NCBI GenBank assembly: GCA_011009095.1
Contig: VTPC01008022.1
Coordinates: 366,434-430,433 of the forward strand
DNA: 64,000 nt
Origin: Ignelater luminosus
Lineage: Eukaryota; Arthropoda; Insecta; Coleoptera; Elateridae
Direction: 5' to 3'
Both the position numbers and the translations under genes were made by a program. The notes beneath the pieces are model-generated. The model did no database searches. It was given only the letters and a program-made list of their open reading frames with translations, and had not been told where the DNA came from. This document shows, in pieces, positions 34,499-45,604 of this stretch. Within the stretch, counting starts at the first letter, position 1; each line of letters starts with the position of its first letter.

Positions 34499-35815
34499 GT
34501 AGCAGCCCGAACTTATCTCACACCATGTATACTCTGAAAATACCAATCTGTGTATTGTGTAGCGTAGCTCAACCCGCGTTCGTATTTAGCGCTTTTAAGA
34601 AGATCAGTAAACAGCAAGACTTCATTTTCTTAGAAAAGAACCGCCGTAGCTGGTCCATAGGAGTACGTAACCCGACTGGTGTTCGTATGTAGCATACTTA
34701 AGGGGGGGGGGAGGTCAATGGAGCACAAAACCCAACCTTGGACAAATCAGAGATGAGATATTTAGCTGTTCTACCAGGCTGATGAATGCTTAGTGCGACC
34801 CATGTTTGCATTTAAGATTCTTAAAAAGGTAAACAGCAAGCAAAGCCCAGCTTTGGGTCTCAGCAGGTGGTATAGCTCGACCGTGTTCGTATTAGTATTA
34901 TTGAGAAAGTGATTGAAGGGTATGTCCTGTGGGATAGTTAGCTGTCTTACAAGATTGATAAATGATCTCCATGAGCTCATTCTCTGCATTTAGAATTCTT
35001 AAAAAGATAGATAGCGAGAGAAGCCCGACCCGTCCACTACAGCTGGACCGTTGGCAGGCGTAGCCTGATCCGTTTTGGTAATTATTTAACATTATAAAAG
35101 TCAATAGAGGGTAAAACATTGCAGGCGACTATTATCTTGGAAGGTTGCAATATACGAGCTTGGATGTCCGACCCGCAGGTGGCCTTTGAAATATTTAGCT
35201 GTTTAAAAAGGTTGACAAAGAGCAAAGCATAACCTTGTGATACCTCAAGTGGCCTCAAGGGTAACCTCGAGCCCAACTTGGACCTTATTAAAAATAGATG
35301 GCAAAGTCCACCTTTGAGCCACCTCTGGTGGACATTTAACTGTCCTAGAAGGTTGATGAAGCGGTAAGTTCTATTTTAGGTCACCGTAAATAGCCTATTG
35401 GAGGTCGTATGTGTATCTAGCATTTTCAGAAAAGTCAATTCAACCTTGTTGTAGTCTTATAAAGTCTCAACCTTGTTGAAGCACCGCAGGTGACCAGTTG
35501 AAGGGCATCGCCCGACTTGTGTTTATATTTAGCATTCTTAAGATGGTAGATGGTGAGCGAAACCCAACCTTGGGCGACTGTGACCTATCGAATATTTTGC
35601 GGTCTTAAAGGCCGATTAAGGGCGAAATGCGAATTTGGGCCACTACAAGTGGCTAGTTGAAGAGCGTAGCCCGACCAGTGTTTGTTTTAGCATTATTTAG
35701 AAGGTGAATAATTGGTAAAACCCAACGTTGGATCACCGCTAGTGTAATTTTGCTGTCTTAGAAGCTTGATGAAGGGCAGGGCGGAACCTTGACCCACCGC
35801 CGGTGTTTGACTACG
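34499..35815 (+). repeat. S1 satellite block 2
   Basis: Two half-unit types tend to alternate: one with gtatttagcattcttaaga and one with atatttagctgtcttagaa. Each is followed by a segment like gggcaaagcccgacc and a ccaccgcaggtg block. Units are more diverged from block 1 than from block 3. It is interrupted at about 35816 by a LINE. Confidence 0.7.
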
Positions 35816-37195
35816 ACAAGCAACAGGAAAAATATTAGAGACGTAGTTATCAATGAAAAAGAATCTGGAAGACATCAGGATAAAATAACGGCAAAAGAAA
35901 CTAAAAATGCAGTATGATGGAATCATTTAAGTAATGAAGAAATCGTACAACAGTTAAAGGTAGAACCTAATCTAACCCAAAGATTGGCAAATAGTAGTAG
36001 TTGTCTCCTTACATAAGAAAGATGACAGATCATTATGTAGCAAGTGAGGAGGAATGTTGCTATTTAGCTACTTAGTAAGAGAAGTCAAAAAGAGAGTATG
36101 AGAATTGGATTAAGAGAAATTTAGTAACAACTTTTTATGATGTGCAGGCTAAGTTTGGACCTGGTAGGAGTACCCAAGATTGGACCTTCGATTTACTGCA
36201 AATGTGCAAAAATATTTTAAAAAGCAATGAAAAGCTATGCATTTATTTATTATACCTAGAAAAAGAATTTAATACCCCACCAAGGCATATAGCAATGTTT
36301 AAAGAAAAGGGGAGTTTCAAACAAATTGATAATTGCAATTAAATCTGGTAAGGACTGCTAATCTAACCACAGACAAGAAGGGATTCTAAGTCTTTTACTG
36401 TTTATAAGAGTTTTGGATGAGATAACCAAACAATCAATGAAATAGGCAGAGGAGTTAAAATCGGGATGAAACTTGAAATAGTCATTATCGTGGAACGCGG
36501 CGTGGAATGCAAATAAATTTCTTACCGATACAGAAGTTATGGTAGTCGCAAGAGACGAGGAAGAAATTACTTTAAATGTCAATAAAAATAGAATTAAGCA
36601 AAATTTAGGCTCAATGTTTGACAGAAGGGGAAACGTAGAATGTGATGTTAACAGCAGCATACATAAGTGCAACTTCTAGAATATTCAATGCTCTAAGGTT
36701 AGTATTCTAAGTAAAAACAAAGTCAGCAAAGGCTCCCAAACGAAAATTTACAACTTGGTATTTTTCCGAGTTTAACAAGAAAGTAAATTGTGGGTACAGG
36801 ATGAAAAAATAAATCGAAGCTGCAGGTCATGCAGTTGAAAGTGTGAGTCACACTCTCAACACTGTGTGACTTTAGACCAGACACAATAAGAAACCCACAA
36901 ATAAAGAGAAGGCTAACCACAACATTCAAACACAATAAAATAGAAAGCAGGCAACTGAGCTGGTTTCAGCATTTAGTTAAAATGGGTAACAAGAATTTAG
37001 TAAAAGAGATATGGAAAGCAGAATGTGATGAAAAGCCAGGCCAGGTAGGCCAAAAAAGGAATAAAATATAAAAATAATTGGAGCTTTGAAACAGAGAGAT
37101 ACAAAACGGAGAAGCGCTAAAGAGTTTGAGAAATACAGGACGGCATGAAAAAATCTTTCAAAACCGATTCAACCTTTGATCCCTAACGGTCAACG
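35816..37195 (+). mobile_element. LINE remnant inserted in S1 satellite
   Basis: Broken plus-strand frames give VVVVSLHKKDD (about 35994), then KFGPGRSTQDWTFDLLQ (36148) and YLEKEFNTPPR (36250), the reverse transcriptase palm entry. TEVMVVARDEEEI and LGSMFDRRGNVE (36529-36645) come from the region after the polymerase. A WFGHLV-like and GRPKKR-like tail follows near 36960-37070. It ends near a short aagtaagtaa run at about 37207, like the microsatellite tails of RTE-type LINEs. S1 resumes directly after it, so the LINE landed inside the array. Stops are frequent. Confidence 0.75.
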
Positions 37196-37780
37196 AAACG
37201 GTAGATAAGTAAGTAAATATAATGGTGATGAAGGGCGTAACAATGCAGATTTTAGGGCGTGTTGTTATTTAGCATTAATAACAAGGCGAATGCATGATGT
37301 AGCTCAAACTAGATCCACCGTAGGTGACCTTTAGAATATTTAGTTCTCTTAGAAGGTTAATAAAAGGGGAAGTTTCACCTTGGGCTGCCGCAAGTGACCC
37401 TTTATTTTTATTATTTAGCGTTCTTAAGAAGGTCAATGGAGGGCAAAGCCCGACTTTGGATTGTTATTATTGTCCTGTAGGATATTTACCGGTCTTACAA
37501 GATTGATGAAAAGAAGACCCGACATCTTTAAACCACCACAGACAGTTCGTTAATCGAATGGTGTTTCTATTTAGCAATCTTAAGATGGTAAATGGAAGGC
37601 AAACCCTGACCTTAGGTTATCGCAGGTGGTCTGTAGATCATTTAGCTATCTTAGAATGCTGAAATCCGACCGTGTTCGTGACTTGGAGGTAAATGGAGGG
37701 TGAAACCAAATCTTTGGTCACCGCAGTGGTCCGTTGGAAGACGTAGCCCAAGCCGTGTTTTATAACTGTCTTAGAAAATT
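37196..37780 (+). repeat. S1 satellite block 3
   Basis: This continues block 2 after the LINE. Representative phrases are tatttagcgttcttaagaag, tcaatggagggcaaagcccg and ccaccgtaggtgacc. Together with block 2 it was probably one array of about 1.9 kb before the insertion. Confidence 0.7.
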
Positions 37781-39015
37781 GTTGAAAAGATTGTTGAAAT
37801 ATTCCAAACTACCCGTGATACTTTGACTTATCACATCTGACTTCCAATATTTTCTGCCGAAAACAGCACTACAACGTCAACCGCATTCTATTAACCAACC
37901 GGCCAGTCATTGTTTCCATTTTTATTTCTTTACCACTAAATCCTTAAGATCTTCAGATCTTTTTTTTAAAGAAAATAACTAACCAAGACTCCTAAAAAAG
38001 TATATCAAAAGTGCATACTGCCAAGAGCCTTCTAAAACTGCTAGATATGGCAGTTTGAAATAAAGACTCGAGACAAGCTTTTACTAGTGATTTCACTTTA
38101 TTCCCAAACAGACTGGATAAAACATCGATTTCATATCTTTTTTCTTTTTTTGCTCGATGCTTTCAACAGCAAAGGTAATTTACGTAAAACATTGTGGTTT
38201 GACCTACTACCGAAATTGTTGCGAAAGACCTGGCAACACTGCGGCCCCACCACCGTGCTTTACTGTACTGTCTTCTGTTTTGTCCCATAGAATGCCGGGG
38301 ATACCATCAGTTGATACATACTTGATGTAACTGATAACCGGTCAGAGAGAAATTATTCTTACATGAAGGTATTGTAAGGAAATCAAGCAAAAACAGTCTT
38401 TGATATTTTTGCGAATTGATAAGGTAAGACATGGATATTTATCTTTTCATACCTGATTTGAAAGTTTTGGTTCATAAATGTTCACACTCTAGAATCCAAT
38501 TTTCTACATTGAAACGTCTATTATTAGATGTAAAGATATCAATCTAGGTAAGAAATAATAATGGTGTGCTGTGAAAGAGAGCTTAACAGCCATTTATGAT
38601 CAAAAAAGTTGGGGTTAGATCAACGCAACCACCGTTTTTTCGTTATTTTATAACAATTTATATGGAAAATCAAAATTATGCCCTGCCTTTTACAGCACAC
38701 TATTATTGTTTAGGAACCTTGTTAATTCTAAACAAATGCTCTCCCTTTGGTGGTAAAAATGTAAAACAGTTTTCTGTACTTTTCATATTTGGTTAGTTTA
38801 ATGGCGACGTTTTTTAAAACTTATTTCAAATCGTTACTAAAAGATTTTATTAGAGCTGTTTTAAACAACTCATTATTAGATTTCTCTGATTCGTGAAAAA
38901 TAATCTAAGCCACCAATAAATCAAATGCTGCGTAAATCACCATAGTAACACTTCGTAACAAATGCTGTGTAAATTATCACCGTAGTGATCGTCATTTTAA
39001 GCTTGATAATAAATA
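37781..39015. other. AT-rich DNA, nothing recognised
   Basis: Short ORFs only, with no motif, terminal repeat or array seen. Confidence 0.55.
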
Positions 39016-39200
39016 CAGTGTGTCCACATTTTGATAATTTCGTTTTTAGCAAATATCTAGTAAGCCGTGAACTTTTTTGAAAAAACAAAAGCATAAGTAG
39101 ACCGATCTCTAAAATAGCCAAATCTTTTCTAATTTAACCGATTTCGTATTTCTTACAATTTCCGAGATCCCAATAGTAAGCATCGAAATATGGACACACT
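39016..39200. mobile_element. MITE, 185 bp
   Basis: Imperfect terminal inverted repeats (agtgtgtccacattttgat at the left; the right end reads agtgtgtccatatttcgat in reverse) are flanked by TA at 39014-39015 and 39201-39202. It has no coding capacity. Its interior recurs at 22630-22735. Confidence 0.75.
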
Positions 39201-39217
39201 TAATAAGTGAATTGAAA

Positions 39218-39690
39218 AATTTTGATGTAGATAAGGCCGCTGAAGAAGTTACAAAAAGGTTGTTTCTTAGAAAATTAAGAAAAATGTATGAGGAGCAATA
39301 CGAAACATTTGTTAAGTAGTGTAGTGAGATAAAAATAGAAAATTATGATGAAAATACTTTGTTGGTATACTTCCAATCGAAACCAGCACAAGCTTCTACT
39401 CTTTGGGAGTATTATTCAGTGCTAAAAGTAAATTTTCTAAATTAATATTCTCTCTGAATAGGATTAAATAAAGGTTATAAACCTAAAAAATCTAAAATAT
39501 TGATGATTAAAGTGAGTAGTTGCAGTAAACATTTTATATGAAACCTTTTTTTAACAAACCATTTTGTAGGTTGCACTTATCTTAGATGTGGCAGGATCAT
39601 GTAGAACTAATAAGTTACTTCAATTATCCATCGACGATGTAAGTGATTTGGGTTCTTCAATTCTATTTAATGCTAGAGATTATCAAAAAT
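39218..39690 (+). pseudogene. Crypton-like tyrosine recombinase remnant
   Basis: Fragments in order read KLRKMYEEQYETFVK (about 39275), ENTLLVYFQSKPAQASTLWE and YYSVLKVNFLN (to about 39440), GYKPKKSKILMIK (about 39475), and VALILDVAGSCRTNKLLQLS followed by IDDVSDLGSSILF (39570-39665). This resembles the core-binding region and first catalytic box of eukaryotic tyrosine recombinases of the Crypton/DUF3504 type, where the Arg of the A-C-R-R-x-E-L-like motif is catalytic. A TAG replaces a likely Trp, the frame is broken between segments, and the later His-x-x-Arg and Tyr boxes are not visible. It is a truncated dead copy. Confidence 0.6.
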
Positions 39691-41039
39691 AAAATTGACG
39701 GAAATTTATTGCCAGGAATTTAGAAAATAATTTCATTAATTTCGCAATTTTTTGTTCATTTTAAGGGCAGTAAATGTACTACTCAGCCTGGCAAAAAAAA
39801 TAATTTTGGCAAACTACCTCAAAAGATGGCGGTTTTTCTAAATCCACCAGATGCAGCATCACGTACAGGATAGTTTTAGGCGCACATCTGTGCGTCTTTG
39901 TTGGCGGACTAAAAAGGTAATGCAGATGTTTTAAAGAGACAAGAAATGTTGAGAACTCTATTTGCAATAAAAAGATTATAGCAGCAAAACAATCGTTTAA
40001 ATTCGTAAATTGTGATAAAGTGAACATTAGCCATAAATAAGTTAAGAATTATCCAGTTTGACATTTACTATAATTATTTAGATAGTTGTGTGTGTCATGG
40101 CAACACTTTAGTCTGTTAGGATTTTCAACCATTTGAAATCTTTTAGGCGTAAAAATGACACTTCAGTCTCCGAAAAAAAGGGACTAAAGTGACACTTTTA
40201 CTCCCGAGAGTGCAAGGAATATTTTAATAGTACACAAATGTCGTTCCAAGTTTGCCGCTACGGAGTTGGCATCTTAATTTGAATCACAAGTTAAACGAAC
40301 TACACTTACTAATACCTTAATGCCTTTAAAATGAAATATTTTTTAGTCGATGCGGTCCTAGGGCTGGATACCTCGGACGCCAGATTTGGTTTACTCCTCT
40401 TCCTCGTCCCTGGTTCGGCCAGACGAGGGCTTACATGTAACTGCTGTGGAGTTACACGATTGTCTACAGACAGGGAAAACTAAACACCGAAATAAAACAT
40501 TGAAATGGTATAAACTGGTCTGTTGTACCAAAATTCAAACTATATACGTACAAGCTAAGCGGGGTGCAAGCTAAACGGAGTACAGGCCAAGCAAAGTACA
40601 AACAATGTAAGCCACATTAAGTGCTTTATTGACGGAATCGGGCTAGGTTACAGAGGAAGAGGAAAATTAGGAAAATGCCGACAGACACAATTTTGCTATT
40701 CTACGGACGATACCGGATTTGTTCGGCATCGGCTGACTCTAATGACAGCAGTGACATTTGAATTTAGGTTTTGCGTAACTCCACCAAATAATCACTCTTG
40801 CTAAATAAATCTTGCCAAACGACAAATTTGGTCTTTGTCACAAGCCGCGTCCGTAAACCTAGACCATGACCGCCCCTGTCCGCTCTAATCGATTTCTGCC
40901 ATACCTAACTATGCAAGCTGTGCAGAAGCACACCAACACGCTCATATTCTTAGGACCTCATTTTCAACCTTATCCTGTAAAACCTTTTCATCGCCATCTT
41001 CTTTTAAAAACTCATTTTAGATACATCGGAACGGTCGAA
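39691..41039. other. No recognised gene
   Basis: This is AT-rich to 40320 and then of mixed composition. A short imperfect hairpin lies at about 40155-40195 (tgacacttcagtc against gggactaaagtgaca). Nothing else was recognised. Confidence 0.5.
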
Positions 41040-42270
41040 TGCATTACCCTCCTAAGTGTTCCTAACTTTGTCTTCTCAGATCCGCTTCCACATTTTCAAT
41101 CCACCTGCGTCGGGGCCTTCCCCTTCTCCTTCTCCCTCCCAGTCCACTCACAAAAACTTTCTTTATCGCTCGTTTTTGCCCTGATCTCTAGACGTGTCTT
41201 GCCCATCGAATGGAGCCCTTTTTGATTTCAACGACAACGGCAGGCTTTCCAAACAGCTGTTGCAGCTCCGCATTGATTCTTGTCCCAGGCCTGCCCTTTC
41301 CTAGCCGGTTCATACATCTTTCTCAGTACTTTCCTTTCCCATCTTCTTAAGGCTTTCTCATCCCTGGTGGCCAAGGTCCACGCTTCGTTGCTATACATTA
41401 CAACTGGGCTGATAACTCTGAGATACAATACTGTTTTAGTGTTCCTGCTTACTATCCTCGACTTGAAGAACCTCAGAAGACTGTAGCAGCTTTGATTGGC
41501 AGCAGCTATTTTTTTACGTCCTCTGCTACAGAATTATCCTATGTAATTAGAGACTCCAAATGTTTAAAACAAGTCACTTTTTTTAAAATTTTCCCGCCAA
41601 TATCTACAGTGACCTCTTCTTCCTTTCCCCTGTTTCTAGTCATGTGCGTGTATTTGGTTTTAGCTGTATTTACCTGAAGGACCACATACAGTGCATTCTG
41701 TTCCAGCGTTGCATAGACCAGCTACAGTTTATTTCGCGACTTTACCAGTTGCCAAACATCGTCCGCATACACCAGATTTTTTGACATTCTATTAAATAGC
41801 GTCTCTTCCGGACTTCCAAGCATGCGTCTCACGACTCCTTTCAAAACTAGGTTAAACAAAATTGAAAAAAGCACATCTCCTTGCCTTAATCCGACGGTAA
41901 TTTTCCGTTGATCGGGGAGCTCTCTACCTACTTTCACTCTACCGGTGATTTTAATCAGCGACATCTTGATCAGTCGTATGTATTTCCATGCTATTCCAGA
42001 CTCCATCAAAGTTTCATACATCTTTCCTCTTTTCATACTGTCATACTCCTTTTTGAAATCCACGTCATATTCGTAACATTTTTCTAGTATTTGTTTTAAT
42101 TTAAATATATGGCCTATAATGGATCTATTTGCACGAAATCCGCACTGGTAATCCCCCAATAAGGGTTTCGGAAATAGGAGCTAGTCGTCTGACCATTACT
42201 TTTGCGAATACTTTATAGGAGGTACCCAGAAATGAGATTCCCCTGTAGTTTTCTCAGACTGTTTTATGTA
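41040..42270 (-). mobile_element. LINE remnant (reverse transcriptase to C-terminus)
   Basis: Reading the reverse strand from 42270: NYRGISFLGTSYKVFAKVMV, then after a frameshift YQCGFRANRSIIGHIFKLKQ, VDFKKEYDS (palm Asp), GLRQGDVLFSILFNLVL, and YADDV at about 41763, the catalytic YxDD box. Next come VISPVVMYSNEAWTLATRDE and LRRWERKVLRKMYEP (41430-41310), and finally GRPRRRWIENVEADLR (about 41110). This is the order of a LINE ORF2 C-terminal half. About ten residues appear lost before the palm Asp and several frameshifts separate the pieces. Confidence 0.85.
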
Positions 42271-42849
42271 CCTTGTCCTACTTTCTGCGGTTTTTTATTT
42301 TTGCCCTAGTCTTGTGCCTTCTTATGTTTCCCTAATTTCCAACCCTCTTATATTTCCCTTACAGTGCCTTAAGCTTCTCGGATTTCTATTATTTTGTCTC
42401 ATGACTCAAATCTATCTTCATCTATTCAGGTACTCGTTCCCCTAACTATGCTAACCCCTCCAGCGCCCTCTATTCTTTGATACCCTACCCGTCTTCCCCT
42501 TTGACACTTCTTGCTCGTCGTTTGCCAGCTATCCCGAGAGGTCCTGGATACCGCTTCGCCAGGTTATCGTGCCTAATGTCTTGAAGCCAGCAACGAGACA
42601 TATCTACAATGGAAGGGCCCATATATTTGCGCCCCAGACTCTACTAGACACGTACTAGACACGTACCAGGCACCATTAATGTTTGCTATTTAATCCTAGA
42701 TTTCCCTAGGCAACTCTAACCTTTCCACCCTCTTTCCAAACCTCTTAAGCTCTATCCACCATTTCTCTATCCTACTTAATTGCCTTACTTCTACCATACT
42801 ATGTGGCCATCTATACTCTACCATAAATAATCACCTGTCACTCTAGTCT

Positions 42850-42970
42850 CTCGTGTACTGTCTTAACCTATGTACATCTAAACAGCACGTGTTCTGCGTA
42901 ATCTTCCCTTTTCCCACATTCGCATTCTGTCTCGGTTACTGTTATTTTTTCTGTTTATTTATTCCTCTAT
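42850..42970 (-). pseudogene. LINE C-terminal zinc-finger fragment
   Basis: The reverse strand gives ETECECGKREDYAEHVLFRC, matching the C-x-C-G-x-EDAEH-x-F-x-C finger at the C-terminus of many R1/Jockey-group LINEs. It is a different element type from the one at 41040-42270. The surrounding 42271-43650 is pyrimidine-rich, probably more of the same decayed element, with no other motif I can defend. Confidence 0.6.
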
Positions 42971-43650
42971 AAAAGTATACCTTCCTGTACAAAACAGTCA
43001 AACACTGTCTCTACCGCTTCTTCTGTGGCAGTCTCTCTAGTTAATTCACTTTTTCTCTAATCCTATGTGCGCCTTATCTCATCTAACTCTAATCACTAAA
43101 AACCTACCAAGTATCGACTTGTAAACTAGTTGAATTCCTTATACCTTTTAATGCCGTTAAAACTGAACGACTTCACAATTAATAGTATATTTTCTAAATG
43201 AAAACTCATTATCCCTGATAAACCTCAACTAAACCGCAAAATTTTTAATTTGCTATCTTCCTATCCCACCTAAAAATTACATAGGCTGCCCGTGATTTTC
43301 CATTTTCTGTTCTAGATCCCTCTGTATATTATATCTGAATTGCGTCCCTAACTTCTTCTTTTTTTTTACCCTAATTTCAAATCTAAACACTTCTATATCC
43401 GCTAGGTGCCCTACGTCCTCTATAATCCCAATCCTTCACCTAATTGTTTTTGCCTATTCTTAAAAAGTTGTTTTTTATCTACCTCTTTCTGCAAATATAA
43501 ATCTGTCTATCCGGCTGAACCCTAACATCACTCCACTTTGCTTCCATAGTTTCGTTTCTAATGTACGATTATTAAACCCTAATCACAGATGCGGCAATCA
43601 GACCGCGAGCAAGGATTACATTACTATCCTTGAAAAACATTGTTCCTATG

Positions 43651-44199
43651 GTTTGGACTGTGTTGTGGTGTTGCGAACCTATAAGCCTATAAATTTATAT
43701 AGGTTAATTCCCTTATACTAGCATATTTAGAGAGCGGGGGCGCTACTAGTGGGGCAAACTGGTATGCGTAGTAAGCTTGATACTTAATACTGTTATATCG
43801 GTACGTATTAAATCAAATTGAACTAGAAAAATCAAATATACTTCATTAACTTATATACTTCTTTTAATTGTTGTAGGCTTTCAGAAGGACAATGAGACTG
43901 TTCAACTAGTAAGTATTAGGAAACACAAGAGTTTCTCCATTTGCATTCTCAGAGATTTATTTCAAGCAAAATCTGCAAGATGTGTGCCTCAGGCACTGAA
44001 AGGTCGGATTTGAAACATAACATAGATTGCAGTATTTCCGTTTTATATGAGCCGAGCCTATGAAACCATATACTTGCGTTGTTTAGCAGTATTTTATGAG
44101 CAACAGTTTTTGAGCAATTTTCTTTACTGTATAAGATTAAACTATAAAATATAGAGAAATGTTGGTGTTATTGGCACCAACAATTTTTTATTTAGTATG
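43651..44199. other. AT-rich DNA with a shared repeat segment
   Basis: Around 43734-43780, agtggggcaaactggtatgc matches 22750-22785. A short perfect stem (gttggtg, then caccaac) lies at 44161-44181. Nothing else was recognised. Confidence 0.5.
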
Positions 44200-44201
44200 T
44201 A

Positions 44202-44362
44202 CAGTAAGACCTCTCTTAATGGGCATTTCTACATAAAGGACACCTTTGTATTGAGGGCACTTGTCTAAGTTCTAAAATCTTGTCTTACGTGAGCTTTTGT
44301 CTTTTCATAGAGGACACATTTTCTTTGGCACGGACGCTGTCCATTATAGAGAGGTTTCACTG
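44202..44362. mobile_element. pogo/Tigger-like MITE, 161 bp
   Basis: Left end cagtaagacctctcttaatg and right end (read in reverse) cagtgaaacctctctataat are typical of pogo-group termini. TA flanks both sides (44200-44201 and 44363-44364). The two halves are inverted copies over about 60 bp. There is no ORF. Confidence 0.8.
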
Positions 44363-45370
44363 TATCTCTTGTTTTGCATTGCTTTTGTCTACAAACTGTA
44401 ATCTCGCTGGCGGGCTACCAACAGTAGCTGTTAGGCGCTGTCACTGTTAGTAATTCACAGTAATTACTTGTTTGCAAACGAGTGCTTATGCTGCCAATCC
44501 GATCACGTTCTGCTACCGTTGGCCTAATCTAACGTTTCTTATGCGTTTCTAATGGCATGACGTAATTCGTAATCTCAAACTAATAATCTGTCGGTTATTT
44601 AGTGTCTTTGAGTGTTTAGAGTAGATTTCCAGCGTTTTCCTTTGAATTCTTAGCGTTCTTTTCAGAATTTCCAGACGTTTAGTAAAATTAAGATGGAAAT
44701 GAAACGATGATCCGCTTAGAGAATTATTTGTTATTCACAGCTGTTTTATCTGGATTTTATTTTCATCGGGGCTACAATGTGAAATGTATAAACATATTAG
44801 AATCTGTGTATGTATAATAATTAGACAACATAAATAATTAGATTCTTTCACATTTCTAATGGCATGACGCATATGCAAGTGTATCATAATCACTTTAAAG
44901 TCAAGATTATCAGGTAATTTGGAAATAAAATTAAAAAACAAATTGAATTTCTAACACTGTAGGAAAATTATTTCCTTGTCCCTGCTTCAAACGACAGCAG
45001 CCACATTATTATGTTCAAATTAAACGAGATTCGTCTTCCTATTTGCTTAAAAGTAAGACTGCAGTTGTCTTTTTTTTGTTTACTAGCTTATAAAATATTT
45101 GAAACTAACTGTGAAATAGAACAAATTATTTAATTTTATAACTGTTTTTATGATAAGTCAAAATAGTTAATATTTTGCAAAGCGGGAATCTCATAAGATT
45201 AAAGTACTTCGTATAAATATCAAAAGATAATTTGTTCTGCATTCAATGCAAAATTGAATTGAACTTTCTACTATTTAGTAGAAACGGAAACAAATAAAAA
45301 GATAAAAAAGCGAAAACTATTTTATAAAATAAAATCAGGCAGGTAGCGTTAAAAGAGAAAAAACTAAACT
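44363..45370. other. AT-rich upstream region of the homeobox gene
   Basis: It contains one copy of a 115-bp dispersed repeat (44565-44690). A short duplicate of tttctaatggcatgacg occurs at about 44547 and 44852. No coding exon was recognised. Confidence 0.5.
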
Positions 45371-45604
45371 TTAATTAATATAATACACACAGTGCGCTGG
45401 CGTCCCGACGCCCCGACGCCTTGGGACGTCCATCAACTTCAACCAATGAAAGCAATGTAGGGTGGAGCAACCCCTTATGATAGATGTTTGCGTTTATTTG
45501 AAACTTCAGTTTAAATTCAACATTTATGGAATTAAGATTAAAAACATAAACAAGCCGAAAAGGAAGAGGGAACAAAATAATTAAAAAAAAGTTACAACTT
45601 AACA
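45371..45604 (+). promoter_or_regulatory. Putative promoter and 5' leader of the homeobox gene
   Basis: A GC-rich patch (45395-45435, cgtcccgacgccccgacgcc) stands out from AT-rich surroundings and is followed by a CCAAT box at about 45442. An in-frame TAA at 45578-45580 precedes the start codon at 45605, whose context aacaATGG suits insect initiation. The transcription start is not known. Confidence 0.4.

Noticed and set aside
40866..41225. 119-codon plus-strand frame
   Set aside because: Its second half is antisense to the LINE C-terminus (GRPRRRW motif on the reverse strand); no domain in its own frame.
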